64,000 nucleotides of DNA, from NCBI RefSeq assembly GCF_050003625.1, contig NC_134399.1, positions 222,574,975-222,638,974 of the forward strand. The letters are read 5' to 3'. This document shows positions 34,257-45,514 of the stretch, piece after piece (within the stretch, counting starts at the first letter, position 1; each line of letters opens with the position of its first letter). Made by a program: the position numbers and the translations under genes. The notes beneath the pieces were generated by a model that made no database searches, was not told where the DNA came from, and worked only from the letters and a program-made list of their open reading frames with translations. This stretch comes from Haematobia irritans (taxonomy: Eukaryota > Arthropoda > Insecta > Diptera > Muscidae).

Positions 34257-35945
34257 TAATTTGTCATAATTTGGTTCTATAGTAAATTTTGTCATCATTT
34301 TATTTCCATAGAAAATTTTGTCAAAATTGTATTTCCATAGAAAATTTTGTCAAAATTTTATTTCTATAAAAAATGTTGTCAAAATTTTATTTTTATTCAA
34401 AATTTTGTAAAAATTTTATTTCTATAGAAAATTTTGTCAAAATTTTATTTCTATAGAAAATTTTGTCAAAATTTTATTTCCATAGAAAATACTGTCAAAA
34501 TTTTATTTCTGTACAAAATTTTGTCAAAATTTTATTTTTATAGAAAATTTTGCAACATTTTATTTCAATAGAAAATTTGTGAACATTTTATGTCAATAGA
34601 AAATTTTGTCAAGATTTTATTTCTATAGAAAATTTTGTCAACATTTTATTTCTATAGAAAATTTTGTCAAAATTTTAGTTCTATAGAAAATTTTGTAAAT
34701 ATTATATTTCTCTAGAAAGTTTTGTCAAAGTTTTATTTCTATTGTTAATTTTTTAAAAAATTTATTTTTATAGAAAATGTTGTCAAGATTTTATTTCTGT
34801 AGAAAATTTTGTCAAGATTTGATTTCCATTGAAAATTTTGTCAATATTTTATTTCTCTCTCCATATTTTATTTACAAAGAAAATTTTGTAAAAATTGTAT
34901 TTCTTTGGAAAATTTTGTCAAAATTATATTTCTTTGGAAAATTTTGTCAAAATTTTATTTCCATAGAAAATTTTATAAAATATTTATTTCCATCGAAAAA
35001 TTTTTTAAACTTGTATTTCTGTAGAAATTTTTATCAAACTTTTATTTCCATTAAAAATGTCATAATTTAATTTCTATAGAAAATTTTGTCATAATGTGGT
35101 TCTGTAGAACATTTTGTCATCGTTTTATTTCCATAGAAAATTTTGTCAAAACTGTATTTCCATAGAAAATTTAGTCAAAATTTTATTTCTGTATAAAATT
35201 TTGTCAAAATTTTATTTTTATAGAAAATTGTGTCAAAATTTTATTTCTGTAGAAAATAATGTTAAAATTTTATTTCGATAAAATATTTTATCAAAATTTT
35301 ATTTCTTAGAAAATCTTGTTAAAATTTTATTCCCATAGAAAATTTTGTCAAAATTTTATTTCAGTAAAATATTTGGTCAAAGTTTAATTTCTGTAGAAAA
35401 TTTTGTCAATATTTATTTCCATAGAAAATTTGGTAAAAATTTTATTTCTATAGAAATTTTGTCCAAAATTTTATTTCTATAAACAATGTGGTCAACATTT
35501 TATTTCTATAGTTATTTTTTTTAAATTTTATTTCTGTTGAAAATTTAATCAAGATTTTATTTCCATAGAAAATGTTGACGACATTTTATTTCTCTCTCCA
35601 TATTTTATTTACATAGACAATTTTGTCAAAATTTTATTTCAATAGAAAATTTTGTCAAATTTTAACTTCTATAGAAAATTTTGTCAAAATTTTATTTCAA
35701 TATAAAATTTTAACACAATTTTATTTCAATATAAAATTTTAACACAATTTTATTTTGTTAGAAAATCTTGTCAAAATTGTATTACCATAGAAAATTTTGT
35801 CAGGATTTTATTTCTGTAAAATATTTTGTCAAAGTTTTATTTTTGTAGAAAATTTGTCAAAATTGTTTTTTTTTTTTAATTTTATTTCTATAGAAAATTT
35901 TATTTCAATAGAACATTTGGTCAAAATTTTATTTCCATAGAAAAT
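34257..35945 (-). repeat. 29-bp array, 1.7 kb
   Basis: It continues the reverse-orientation array to about 35945, where AAATTACCTCTTAGTTGACG begins non-repetitive DNA. The far family A end is not found, so the host element is truncated or too diverged to see. Confidence 0.9.
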
Positions 35946-37515
35946 TTGTAAATTACCTCTTAGTTGACGACCTTGAATGGGACTTTATAGAATAAATGTC
36001 TTTGGTATTAGCTCAATTTTCAGTGTATGGCCGAGGGTATCAATAGTAACGATATTTGAGCAACTTCTAACTTTTGCTCGATTAACGTAAAATAAATGTC
36101 ATCCAGTGTTGGTGAAATTGGAATTTATCTCTAATTGCCCTAAACATTAATCGTTGGAACATAAGCCTATGACATATATTCGTGTTCCAAAAATATGTGC
36201 CAGTCATAAAGCAAAAACTTAAACGAAATTTATTTTCAGTTTCTAACTCAAGGGCAATTTGCCATTGCATTCCATCCCAAATGGTCGCACATACAAAAGC
36301 CAATGTGGGAATGGTCAACAACTAAAGGCGTAAAGGGGATTTATTGAATTGAATAATTACTAGAAAACAAACAGAAACCCATACTACAGCATACGAGAAT
36401 CATGGCCCAGTCTTATCACAGAATTTGAGCAAGAGGAATGCATGTTCATGGTAACATTTGTTGGAACATCAACATATCATCACGGTATGGGAAGCATTTG
36501 TTTTTGGAAACAGACACAAGCCTTATGCAACATATTGGACAAAGAAATCCTTTCACCATCAATGATGAGCATGATAATGGTAGTCAGAGGAGGGCTAATT
36601 TTACGTATTTGCCCAAGAAGGATGGAACGTAATGATTTGGTGTTACACACTACTGACTATCCCCAAATAAACTAAAACATTTTCCAAAATGTAGAAAAGC
36701 TAAGCGAGAGAGCATTTATCTTATTTTCCATATTCGCTGAGGGCTCTAGCTATGTTGCCTTGTTTATGGTGAGAGAGGACACCAAAAATGTTCTTCAAAA
36801 TATGAGACGAGCTGTCATTTACATGGAAAAACATGTACACTACTAATCACTTGCCTCGAAGCTTGAATGAATGAGCTTTGTCTAAGTAAAAGGGTTGATG
36901 GTGGTCTGTCAAGGACATTTGTCATAATTTACTTCGCTACACACACACACCCACTTATGCACACATCCTTGTAAAGGGAGATGCCACATTCATTTGCTTT
37001 GTGAATATGAGACTTTAATTCATACAAATTAGTTCATGTGGTCCCATACCCAACCCCCAGAACTACCTCCTAATCTCTTTGATAAGGGGTAAATGATATC
37101 AGAATAGAGTAGAGAGAGACATGAATGTGTGCCTGTCTTTGTTGGCCAATGACCACACAATAGTTTGAGTCCTAGACCAAAGTCCAAGATTAGTGCAAAC
37201 ACCTGTGGCGTAGAAATGTCATAAACATGCAGAATATATTAATTACATACAGTTAAGCGATTAGCTGACCAGAAGAAGATGTCCCCAACCATTTACTCTC
37301 ACACCAAAGGGAGTATTTCCCTTTACATAAATGCATTAGCTTAGTTGGTATGGCTTTATGAGGGTTAATAGGGTGTGTCTGCAGGGAGTGATGGATGATA
37401 CAAAATTAAGTGTAGAATGCATTCAAAAAACAGTGACTCCTCCAGGAAGGAAAATTGGAGTTTAAAATTGCAAAAAAATTTTAATGCCATAAGAAGTTCA
37501 AGATAGGCTCATTAT
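35946..37515. other. Non-repetitive DNA
   Basis: No gene recognised. Overlapping short frames at 36438-36675 and 36082-36321 lack motifs. A short CA run occurs near 36941. Confidence 0.5.
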
Positions 37516-38527
37516 TTATAACGACCTTCCAATTTTTTGATACCATTTTGGTAGTACACCTCCTCTTTTGCCTCAAAATAGGCCTCCGTTTCGGCGATCA
37601 CCTCTTCATTGCAGCCAAAGTTTTTCCCTGCGAACATCCTTTTGAGGCCTGAGAACAAGAAAAAGTCGCTGTGGGCCAGATCTGGAGAATACGGTGGGTG
37701 GGGAAGCAATTCGAAGCCCAATACATGAATTTTTGCCATCGTTCTCAATGACTTGTGGCACGGTTCGTTGTCTTGGTGGAACAACACTTTTTTCTTCTTC
37801 ATATGGGGCCATTTTGCCGCGATTTCGACCTTCAAACGCTCCAATAATGCCATATAATAGTCACTGTTGATGGTTTTTCCCTTCTCAAGATAATCGATAA
37901 AAATTATTCGATGCGCATTCCAAAAAACAGAGGCCATTACTTTGCCAGCGGACTTTTAAGTCTTTCCACGCTTCGGAGACGGTTCACCGGTCGCTGTCCA
38001 CTCAGCCGACTGTCGATTGGACTCAGGAGTGTAGTAATAGAGCCATGTTTCATCCATTGTCACATATCGACGGAAAAACTCGGGTGTATTACGAGTTAAC
38101 TGCTGCAAACACCGCTCAGAATCATCAACACGTTGTTGTTTTTGGTCAAATGTGAGCTCGCGCGGCACCCATTTCGCACAGAGCTTCCGCATATTCAAAT
38201 ATTGATGAATGATACGACCAACAGTTCCTTCGATATCTTTAAGGCCTCTGCTATCTCGATCAACTTCATTTTACGGTCATTCAAAATCATTTTGTGGATT
38301 TTTTTTATGTTTTCGCCGGTAACCACCTCTTTCGGGCGTCCACTGCGTTCACCGTCCTCCGTGCTCATTTCACCACGCTTAGATTTTGAATACCAATCAA
38401 TTATTGTTGATTTCCCTGGGGCAGAGTCCGGAAACTCAAGCCAAGTTTTTGCTTCCACCGTATTTTTTCCCATCAGAAAACAGTATTTTATCAAAACACG
38501 AAATTCCTTTTTTTCAATTTTTTTCAC
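37516..38527 (-). pseudogene. Himar1-like mariner transposase, stop and frameshift
   Basis: Reading on the minus strand, the N-terminus (38527 down to about 38215) has EFRVLIKYCFLMGKNTVEA and the paired helix-turn-helix region. A lost base at about 38219 breaks the frame at ISKER. The middle part (37956-38198) carries the first Asp in VTMDETW. A TAA at 37956-37958 replaces the Gln of KTQKSAGK. The C-terminal part (37512-37937) keeps both further Asp residues in HQDNEPCH and YSPDLAHSDFF. These show Ala-to-Glu and Pro-to-Hsp-like changes (Pro to His) beside the catalytic residues relative to the copy at 20744. The final residues past LEGRYK are absent. It keeps all three acidic residues but is dead. 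Confidence 0.92.
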
Positions 38528-38680
38528 AATAACAAAAGTTGCTTCACAAAAGATGCTCTATCTCTCAACGTCAAATTTTGACACGAATCATTTGAAGGTT
38601 GGTACTATATAAAAATAATATGCATTTAATACTAGCGACGCCATCTATGTGTCAGGCCGGGGACTTATCAGCCAACCTGT
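37516..38680 (-). mobile_element. Himar1-like mariner, near full length, one end missing
   Basis: The right terminal repeat is intact (rc ACAGGTTGGCTGATAAGTCC) and is followed by TA at 38681. The left end stops at TATAACGACCTTCC, so the 3' leader and its terminal repeat are gone. The right flank continues as family A core (CATCAATAACAACTACTTGT), which shows the insertion site. Confidence 0.92.
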
Positions 38681-38888
38681 TACATCAATAACAACTACTT
38701 GTGTCAAATTTCAGGTCGATAGCTTGTTTCGTTCAGAAGTTAGCGTGATGGACGGACGGACATGCTTAGATCGACTCAGAATTTCACCACGACCCAGAAT
38801 ATATATACTTTATGGGGTCTTAGAGCAATATTTCGATGTGTTACAAACGGAATGACAAACCCCCATCCTATGGTGGAGGGTATAAAAG
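38681..38888 (+). mobile_element. Family A, terminal part only
   Basis: It picks up in the family A core after the mariner TA and runs through GATCGACTCAGAATTTCACC and ATATATACTTTATGGGGTCT to the terminal hairpin CCCCATCCTATGGTGGAGGG. The preceding part was lost together with the left end of the mariner. Confidence 0.78.
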
Positions 38889-39538
38889 TTTAAATTACCC
38901 ATTGAAAGTATGAAAAAACCAAGTTATAATAAATTGAATTAAAAGAACTTCCTGGGTAGTTAAAATAAAGAACATCATGGGGTGCATCTTCTGGAAGTGA
39001 TTTTAAAGTTGTGCTTTTGGAAGAACTTCCAAATTTTTTTGCTGGGTCACAAGCAAGTTTTCTACTACTGAGGCGTAGACGTCAATCAATTCTCTCTAGA
39101 ACACGTGTAATTTCATTGTTGGACGACGGTTTCGATTTCTGAGTTATACGTTTCGTTCGAATAGGTGTGCAAGTATCATAAAGGTGTAATATGTTCCTAT
39201 TAAAAAAAGTGACCTGTTCTTCAGTCGTGGGACAACAATACATCTCTTCCCAGTTGATGTCAAAGAAAAATGGTCCAAGGCATTGAAATTCAAATTCCTC
39301 AAATCTCTATGTGAATATTCCTGATCGCATCGTATAACCCGAAAATTGTATATTCTGACGAGAAGATCAGGCTTGGAAAAACACGAGACTGACAAACGAT
39401 CAGTACATCACATCTACTACTGGCAAAGAAAAGATCAAGCAGCGTGTTATTGACAAGTGTATGGTATGTTGGAGTTTATGTGTTCACAGTTCACATTCAA
39501 ATATTAGAGGACTCTAACTACACGAAAAGAAAAAAAAA
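38889..39538. other. Non-repetitive DNA
   Basis: No gene recognised; a minus-strand frame at 39144-39395 has no identifiable domain. Confidence 0.45.
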
Positions 39539-39788
39539 CAAGTAAGCAAAGTCTAAAGTCGGGCGGTGCCGACTATATTATACCCTGCACCACTTTGTAG
39601 ATCTAAATTTTCGATACCATATCACATCCGTCAAGTGTGTTGGGAGCTATATATAAAGGTTTGTCCCAAATGCATACATTTAAATATCACTCGATCTGGA
39701 CAGAATTTGATAGACTTCTACAAAATCTATAGACTCAAAATTTAAGTCGGCTAATGCACTAGGGTGGAACACAATGTTAGTAAAAAAC
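39539..39788 (+). mobile_element. Family B, GC-hairpin end in tandem with the next copy
   Basis: AACAAGTAAGCAAAGTCTAA, the hairpin GTCGGGCGGTGCCGAC, TTATACCCTGCACCACTTTG and about 190 bp more, ending GGAACACAATGTTAGTAAAA. It is followed at once by a second family B start. Confidence 0.78.
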
Positions 39789-40818
39789 AAGTAAGGAAAG
39801 TCTAAAGTCGGGCGGGGCCGACTATATTATACCCTGCACCACTTTGTAGATCTAAATTTTCGATACCATATCACATCCGTCAAATGTGTTGGGTGCTATA
39901 TATAAAGGTTTGTCCCAAATATATACATTTAAATATCACTTGATTTGGACAGAATTTGATAGACTTTTACAAAATTTATAGACTCAAAATTTAAGTTGGC
40001 TAATGCACTAGGGTGGAACACAATAAAAATGGGAAACATTTAAATCTGAAGCAATTCTAAGGAAACTTCGCAAAAGTTTATTTATGATTTATCGCTCGAT
40101 ATGTATGTATTAGAAGTTTAGGAAAATTAGAGTCATTTTTACAACTTTTCGACTAAGGAGTGGCGACTGAACAAGGAAAATGTTGGTATTTTGACCATTT
40201 TTGTCGAAATCAGAAAACCATATATATGGGAGCTATATATAAATCTGAACCGATGTCAGATTTATATATAGCTCCCAGATTTATATATAGCTCTCCTTGT
40301 GTAAAATTTCAAGCTAATCGGGATAAAATTCTGGCTTCTGGGGCCATATAAGTGCATATCGGGCGAAAGATATATATGGGAGCTATATCTAAATCTGAAT
40401 CGATTTCAACCAAATTTTGCACACTTAAATGTTCTGTTTGTACAAAATTTCAAGCAAATAGGTATAAAACTCTGGCTGATGGGTCCATATTAGTGCATAT
40501 CGGGCGAAAGATATATATGGGAGCTATATCTAAATCTGAACCGATTTCTTCCAAAATCAATAGGGTTCTATTCTGACCCAAATTAGGAATATATGCCAAA
40601 TTTGAAGGCGATTGGACTTAAATTGCGACCTAGACTTTGATCACAAAAATGTGTTCACAGACAGACGGACGGACAGACGGACATGGCTATATCGACTCAG
40701 GGACCCACCCTGAGCATTATTGCCAAAGACACCATGTGTCTATCTCGTCTCCTTCTGGGTGTTACAAACATATGCACTAACTTATAATACCCTGTTCCAC
40801 AGTGTGGCGCAGGGTATA
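39789..40818 (+). mobile_element. Family B copy B2, both ends present
   Basis: It starts AACAAGTAAGGAAAGTCTAA with hairpin GTCGGGCGGGGCCGAC. Units with ATATATGGGAGCTATATCTA follow, then the core GACGGACGGACAGACGGACA and TATCGACTCAGGG, then AGACACCATGTGTCTATCTC. It ends at the hairpin ATACCCTG-TT-CCACA-GTG-TGG-CGCAGGGTAT. This is the cleanest family B copy on the plus strand. Confidence 0.82.
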
Positions 40819-41868
40819 AATATGGGAAACATTTAAATCTGAAGCAATTTTAAGGAAACTTCGCAAAAGTTTATTTATGGTTTATCGCTCGGTATATATC
40901 TATTAGAAGTTTAGGAAAATTAGAGTCATTTTTACAACTTTTATACTAAGCAGTGGGGATTTTACAAGGAAAATTTTGGTATTTTGACCATTTTTGTCGA
41001 AATTAGAAAAAAACATATATATAGGATCTATATCTAAATCTAAACCGATTTCAACCATAGCTACAATGATAATTCTACTCCCTGTGCAAAATTTCAAGCA
41101 AATCGGAGTTAAAAATTGGCCTCTGTGGTCATATGAGTGTAAATCGGGCGAAAGCTATATATGGGAGCTATATCTAAATCTTAACCGATTTCATCCAAAT
41201 GCTAATTCTACTCCCAGTGCAAAATTTCAATTAAATCGGAGTAAAAGATTGGCCACTGTGGTCATATGAGTGTAAATCGGGCGAACGATATATATGGGAG
41301 CTATATCTAAATGTGAACCGATTGCAATAAAATTTGGCACACTTGACTATAGTACTAATTGTTCTTCTTGTGAAAAATTTTAAGCAAAATAGTGTAAAAC
41401 TCTGGTTTCTGGGGTCATATAAGTCCATATCGGGCGAAAGATATATATGGGAGCTATATCTAAATGTGAACCGATTTCAATAAAATTTGGCACACTTGAC
41501 TAAACTACTAATTTTACTCCTAGTGCAAAATTTCAACCAAATTGGGGTAAAACTCTGGTTTATGGGGCCATATAAGTCCATATCGGGTGAAAGATATCTG
41601 AACCGATTTCTTCCAAAATCAATAGGATTCTATTCTGAGCCAAACACATACTATTCTGAGCCAAAACACATATTGTACCAAAACTGCGACCTCGACTTTG
41701 ATTACAAAATGTGTTCACGGACAGACGGACATGGCTATATCGACTCAGGAGCCCACCCTGATCATTTTTGCCAAAGACATCATGTGTCTATCTAGTCTCC
41801 TTCTGGGTGTTGCAAACATATGCACTAACTTATAATACCCTGTTCCACAGTGTGGCGCAGGGTATAAA
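40819..41868 (+). mobile_element. Family B copy B3, head-to-tail with B2, GC-hairpin end missing
   Basis: Directly after the terminal hairpin of B2, the sequence re-enters at ATATGGGAAACATTTAAATC, an internal point. Units follow (ATG of ATATGGGAG at 41294 and 41447, 153 bp apart), then the core and a second terminal hairpin at 41837-41866. It has the same dimer-like layout as A2/A3. Confidence 0.8.
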
Positions 41869-42129
41869 AAAGAACGTTTGGAAAACGTGTACCGAAAACG
41901 TTTTTCTTTTGTTAGAGTTTTTTGAATTTCTTCGTAAATTTTAAACTTTTATCACCAAAAAAATTCGTTTGTTACAAAATTTTTATTTTTTCACTAAAAA
42001 AAATATTTTTGAACCAACAACACAGTCCATTTCGTTTATATCAAGCACTGTTCTTTTCTGACTTTAAGTCTTTAATAAGACACAGTTTACAGTTCATAGT
42101 AAAAATTTAATAAAGTAGTATGTAATGTT
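41869..42129 (+). repeat. Composite tRNA-like repeat T, copy 1, left part
   Basis: TTTTCTTTTGTTAGAGTTTT, AGTCCATTTCGTTTATATCA and CAAGCACTGTTCT align in order with 49905-50120. The repeat is interrupted at 42130 and continues at about 43141. Confidence 0.75.
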
Positions 42130-42170
42130 GAACATCTTTTCGGAATTTTTCGAAAATATATGGAATATAA

Positions 42171-42457
42171 TATTACATGTTAGCCTGATACCGAAACAGG
42201 CAATTGACGTCCAAATGCATTATATCTATACAATTATTATTCGAGCTTTATGGACAGATATAGATTAAGGAACATGGTTAATAGAGCCATTGAAAAGAAA
42301 ACGCCAGATACAAATCTATACACGCCTGGACTGTACATGTTTCGGTTCGGGCGAATGAACCTTTCCACAGCCTTTAGTATAGATCTGGCTGGGAGAGATA
42401 ACTCAATTTTGGGCCCTTTATGCTAACTCCTTATGGAGAAAACATTTGGGAAATTTC
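42171..42457 (+). repeat. Direct repeat, copy 1
   Basis: Shares GATACCGAAACAGGCAATTG, CACGCCTGGACTGTACATGT and GGGCCCTTTATGCTAACTCC with the second copy. Differences are few (AGAGCC against AGATCC, and a 4-bp insertion in copy 2), so duplication is recent. Confidence 0.85.
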
Positions 42458-42764
42458 CTCTTACAAATTGAATCATCTTTTCTCCCACTGTACATCATCT
42501 TTTCATATAACTTACAAGTCCCTTAATCTTATTTTTATTTCGTTTTGTTACATAGTAATGCAACAACACGAAATTTATTTTTAGAAAGCTAATTTGTTAG
42601 AATTCACCTAAGTGGTGAACAGTCGAACAATGCTTATTGTTTCTACAGTCAACTACAACATATGACAATTAACAGAAACTGGTTTCCAGGATACAACAAC
42701 AATTCTAACGCGTACATTAGTCGTGTTTTTCCTAGTTTTACGACGGGCTCATCGTTGCTTATTA

Positions 42765-43055
42765 TATTACATGTTAGCCTGATACCGAAACAGGCAATTG
42801 ACGTCCAAATGCATTATATCTAATTATACAATTATTATTCGAGCTTTATGGACAGATATAGATTAAGGAACATGGTTAATAGATCCATTGAAAAGAAAAC
42901 GCCAGATACAAATCTATACACGCCTGGACTGTACATGTTTCGGTTCGGGCGAATGAACCTTTCCACAGCCTTTAGTATAGATCTGGCTGGGAGAGATAAC
43001 TCAATTTTGGGCCCTTTATGCTAACTCCTTATGGAGAAAACATTTGGGAAATTTC
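42765..43055 (+). repeat. Direct repeat, copy 2
   Basis: Near-identical to 42171-42457; it carries an extra AATT after ATTATATCT. Confidence 0.85.
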
Positions 43056-43181
43056 ATCTTTTTTCTTTTCAATGGCTCTATTAACCATGTTCCTTAATCT
43101 ATATCTGTCCATAAAGCTCGAATAATAATTGTATAATTATATATGGAATATATGTAAAAAAAAAACAAAAAAACTTTTTGG

Positions 43182-43262
43182 AGTTCGGTAGAAGCAGGGC
43201 TCGAACCAACGACCCTTGGCATGCAAGGCGGACGTAGCGACCACTGCTCCACGGTGCCCAAC
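43182..43262 (-). ncRNA. tRNA-like sequence (alanine-like anticodon loop) in repeat T, copy 1
   Basis: On the minus strand it reads CACCGTGGAGCAGTGGTCGC (A-box region), CGCCTTGCATG in the anticodon region and TTGGTTCGAGCCCTGC (B box). The acceptor stem does not pair, so this is a pol III-promoter relic. Its sequence is related to the SINE head at 1649. Confidence 0.6.
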
Positions 43263-43372
43263 TAAATGTTTGTTTCTGTTAAATAAAGTATGTTTAATCG
43301 GCTCGTGGGCGCCGCAAGCTATGCTATATTAATATAACTTATATGAATAGTTAGCTATTGATAACAATAGCA

Positions 43373-43445
43373 GCGACGTAGCTCAGTGGATAGTGTGCTG
43401 CCTTACAAATTGCATGGTCCGCGGTTCGATTCTCCGTCCAGGCGA
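43373..43445 (+). ncRNA. Second tRNA-like sequence in repeat T, copy 1
   Basis: TAGCTCAGTGGATAGTGTGC is a good A box and GCGGTTCGATTCTCCG a near-perfect B box, 30 bases apart. The anticodon stem pairs poorly and no closed acceptor stem is seen. It faces away from the minus-strand tRNA-like sequence 110 bp to its left. Confidence 0.6.
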
Positions 43446-43520
43446 AAGGTAAAATTTTAAACATTTATAAAATCGTATAATTTCTTCTACATTGTTTGTA
43501 TTACAGAATAAGGAGCTAAG

Positions 43521-43800
43521 AACTAAAAAACTTCGTGGAAGTGAGAAAGATGTGAGGGAAAATGCAATTAGCCAGAAAAGATTGTTTTTTGAGTTAGTCT
43601 TTATGAAATTGTTTTTACATCCTGGAAAAGAGTAAACGTTTATCACAAACAGTATATACTTTTCTTCCAAATAAACTTCCTTACAGCGAAAAGCAAATTA
43701 GAAACGAACTTTGTTTGTCTAAAATTTCGTTTGGGAGGAAATAATTATTTTTTTTGTGTGTATAGGCACTAGGGGGTTTGAAGCTAACAATCACATTATC
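43521..43800. other. Non-repetitive DNA with a short open frame
   Basis: Following TTTGTATTACAG, which looks like a splice acceptor, a frame of about 43 codons is open to TAA at 43633. It has no recognised domain. The start of the open stretch coincides with the end of repeat T, so an exon call is not justified. Confidence 0.3.
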
Positions 43801-44700
43801 ACACTTCAATTCCATGACGAATACCTTTTTTTTTGACTGCAATCGATCAAAATACATACCTTTCACTTGATTACAAAACAACTATATAATTATTTATCCC
43901 AAAAGCTTGATTTTTTCTTTGCATACCAAACAAAACACCTCTTATTGGAATACCCTTTAGTAGATGGACATATCCAATGGCATGCATACAGTCTTAGACA
44001 ACTACAAATTAATTCTACTGTTGTTTTGACTGACGACAATGGTTGGAGAAACATGGCTGATTGTCTGTACGGGTGATGATAAGGGTCAATTGATGATTGG
44101 TGCTCCGTCACATGCAGATGTTGTAGCACCACCATCACCATTAAATCTAAGAAAAAGCATCGCAATTCAGTAAACCGATTAAAATCCACACATGCCTAAA
44201 GAATTTTGTCTAATTAATTCGATATATGACAAATCTTCTAAGAAGGATGAGCATTGTACCCATTCATTAGATGTTGAACTAAATTCGAATGGAAATTTAA
44301 TTCATAAGGCCAATGACCATTGTAAGTTTCTTTGTGCTTAGGATTCTACTTTGTTTCAGCATAATAATGTGACCGAATTTTATGATAGGTTAACCTGGTC
44401 TTCAGATTTTAATTGTCCGCTTAAACAGAGATGGATTCAGCATCTATCTTGTAATCATATTTCGTGGGGGTGAAATGTGGTCCCGGCATCCACAAATGTA
44501 AATGTTTATTAATATGATTTTTATCGTTCCCCAGGGTGCTATTCGAAGTTATTTGAATATCCCATTAAATGTGGCTGGATTAACATTCACACAAATAAAG
44601 GCATTGTGCCACCGCCGCTTTGAAAGTAACATTCATTTGGCGACAGTGATAATCACAAGGGGAGAGTCATCTTTTTGTTTAATTCTCCCCCTCCCCTAGG
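43801..44700 (+). pseudogene. Possible decayed coding sequence, unrecognised
   Basis: One reading frame (that of 43867-44076) stays unusually open over about 900 bp. It is interrupted by roughly eight stops where AT-rich DNA of this kind would give about twice as many. It reads as mixed, protein-like composition, including TDDNGWRNMADCLYG, KDEHCTHSLDVELNSNGN and RLTWSSDFNCPLKQRWIQ, and is less A/T-skewed than its flanks. I do not recognise a family. It could be an old host gene, an old viral insertion or chance. No start, splice sites or partner genes are evident. Confidence 0.3.
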
Positions 44701-45514
44701 ACTTTCTCTCTAGCTGGTGGTTGGCATTCATCTTTTATTTCTTCATTAATTTCATACCATAGATTTTCCAAAATAGATTATTTTCTTAATTTTTTGTTCG
44801 CTCAAGCTTTTGTTCATCTCTACCCCTTTTGCCCAGGGTTCGATACAGTCGCTTTAGAATACGGAATACTGAAGACATTTAGCTCAATTCAGTTCAGTTC
44901 AGCTTGGCTGAGATTTGTTTGTTCTTTGCCGTATGGAAGGATACGCTTGTGTCCTTTCAAATGAAACTGCCACCACCAGCGTGAGCAGGAGCAGAAGTAG
45001 TCAGTTTCAAGTTCTTGTCTGTTTATTTGTATGATTTTGATTTGAATTCCATGTTTTTGTTGTTATTGTTACTCGTTTAGCTATTGTCCTGGCTGTGTTG
45101 TTATTGCTGTTGTTGTTGCAGAGATTTATTTGTGCTCTTGTATTATTGTATTATGCGCTTCAATTCCAAGGATAATTACATTAATTCATTTGTATTGGTG
45201 TTGTTTTTGTTTTTGTTGAATACGAAATCGGTTCATTGTTTATTCAATGTCAGAAAAACGCCTGGAAATTTTCACATATGGAAGGGGGTAGTCATTTTAA
45301 AGTTTAAAATAAAATGTATATAGGAATTTTATTTAATTTATAAGAGAAAATGTACAATTTTAGTTTATATTTTAATTAAAACCAGTTACTATTTTCAATA
45401 ATTTAAAGAGTAAAACTTTCTTCCATAGAAAGCAGTGCTAAGTTTACATTCTTGAGCGAAAGTGACACTGAAACCAATAAGAGATTGTTGAAACTGGCAA
45501 AGGCTCACGTACAC
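44701..45514. other. Non-repetitive DNA with TTG-rich stretch
   Basis: A TTGTTGTTG-type run near 45100 explains the Cys/Leu-rich frame at 45084-45323. No gene is called. Confidence 0.45.

Larger units (their letters stand above)
42130..43140. mobile_element. Insert with 290-bp direct repeats inside repeat T
   Basis: Two near-identical direct repeats (42171-42457 and 42765-43055), each TATTACATGTTAGCCTGATA to CATTTGGGAAATTTC, flank a unique 307-bp centre. A third, inverted piece (43066-43140) is the complement of about 42228-42300. Two direct terminal repeats around a short non-coding centre resemble a miniature LTR element, but no primer-binding site or TG...CA ends are clear, and the inverted piece is unexplained. 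Confidence 0.6.
43141..43520 (+). repeat. Composite tRNA-like repeat T, copy 1, right part
   Basis: It contains the two tRNA-like sequences, TGTTTGTTTCTGTTAAATAA between them and CCAGGCGAAAGGTAAAATTT after. It ends near TGTTTGTATTACAG, as does the copy at 50431. Confidence 0.75.

Noticed and set aside
30840..35945. CRISPR-like array
   Set aside because: Regular 29-bp units, but head-to-tail without unique spacers, in a eukaryotic context.
43373..43445. Functional tRNA gene
   Set aside because: Good A and B boxes, but the anticodon and acceptor stems do not close and the sequence belongs to a dispersed repeat.
43501..43635. Terminal exon after TTTGTATTACAG
   Set aside because: The acceptor-like sequence also ends the other copy of repeat T, where it is followed by an unrelated element, so it belongs to the repeat.
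45084..45323. Cys-rich small protein
   Set aside because: Produced by a TTG/TGC simple repeat in an intron-like stretch.
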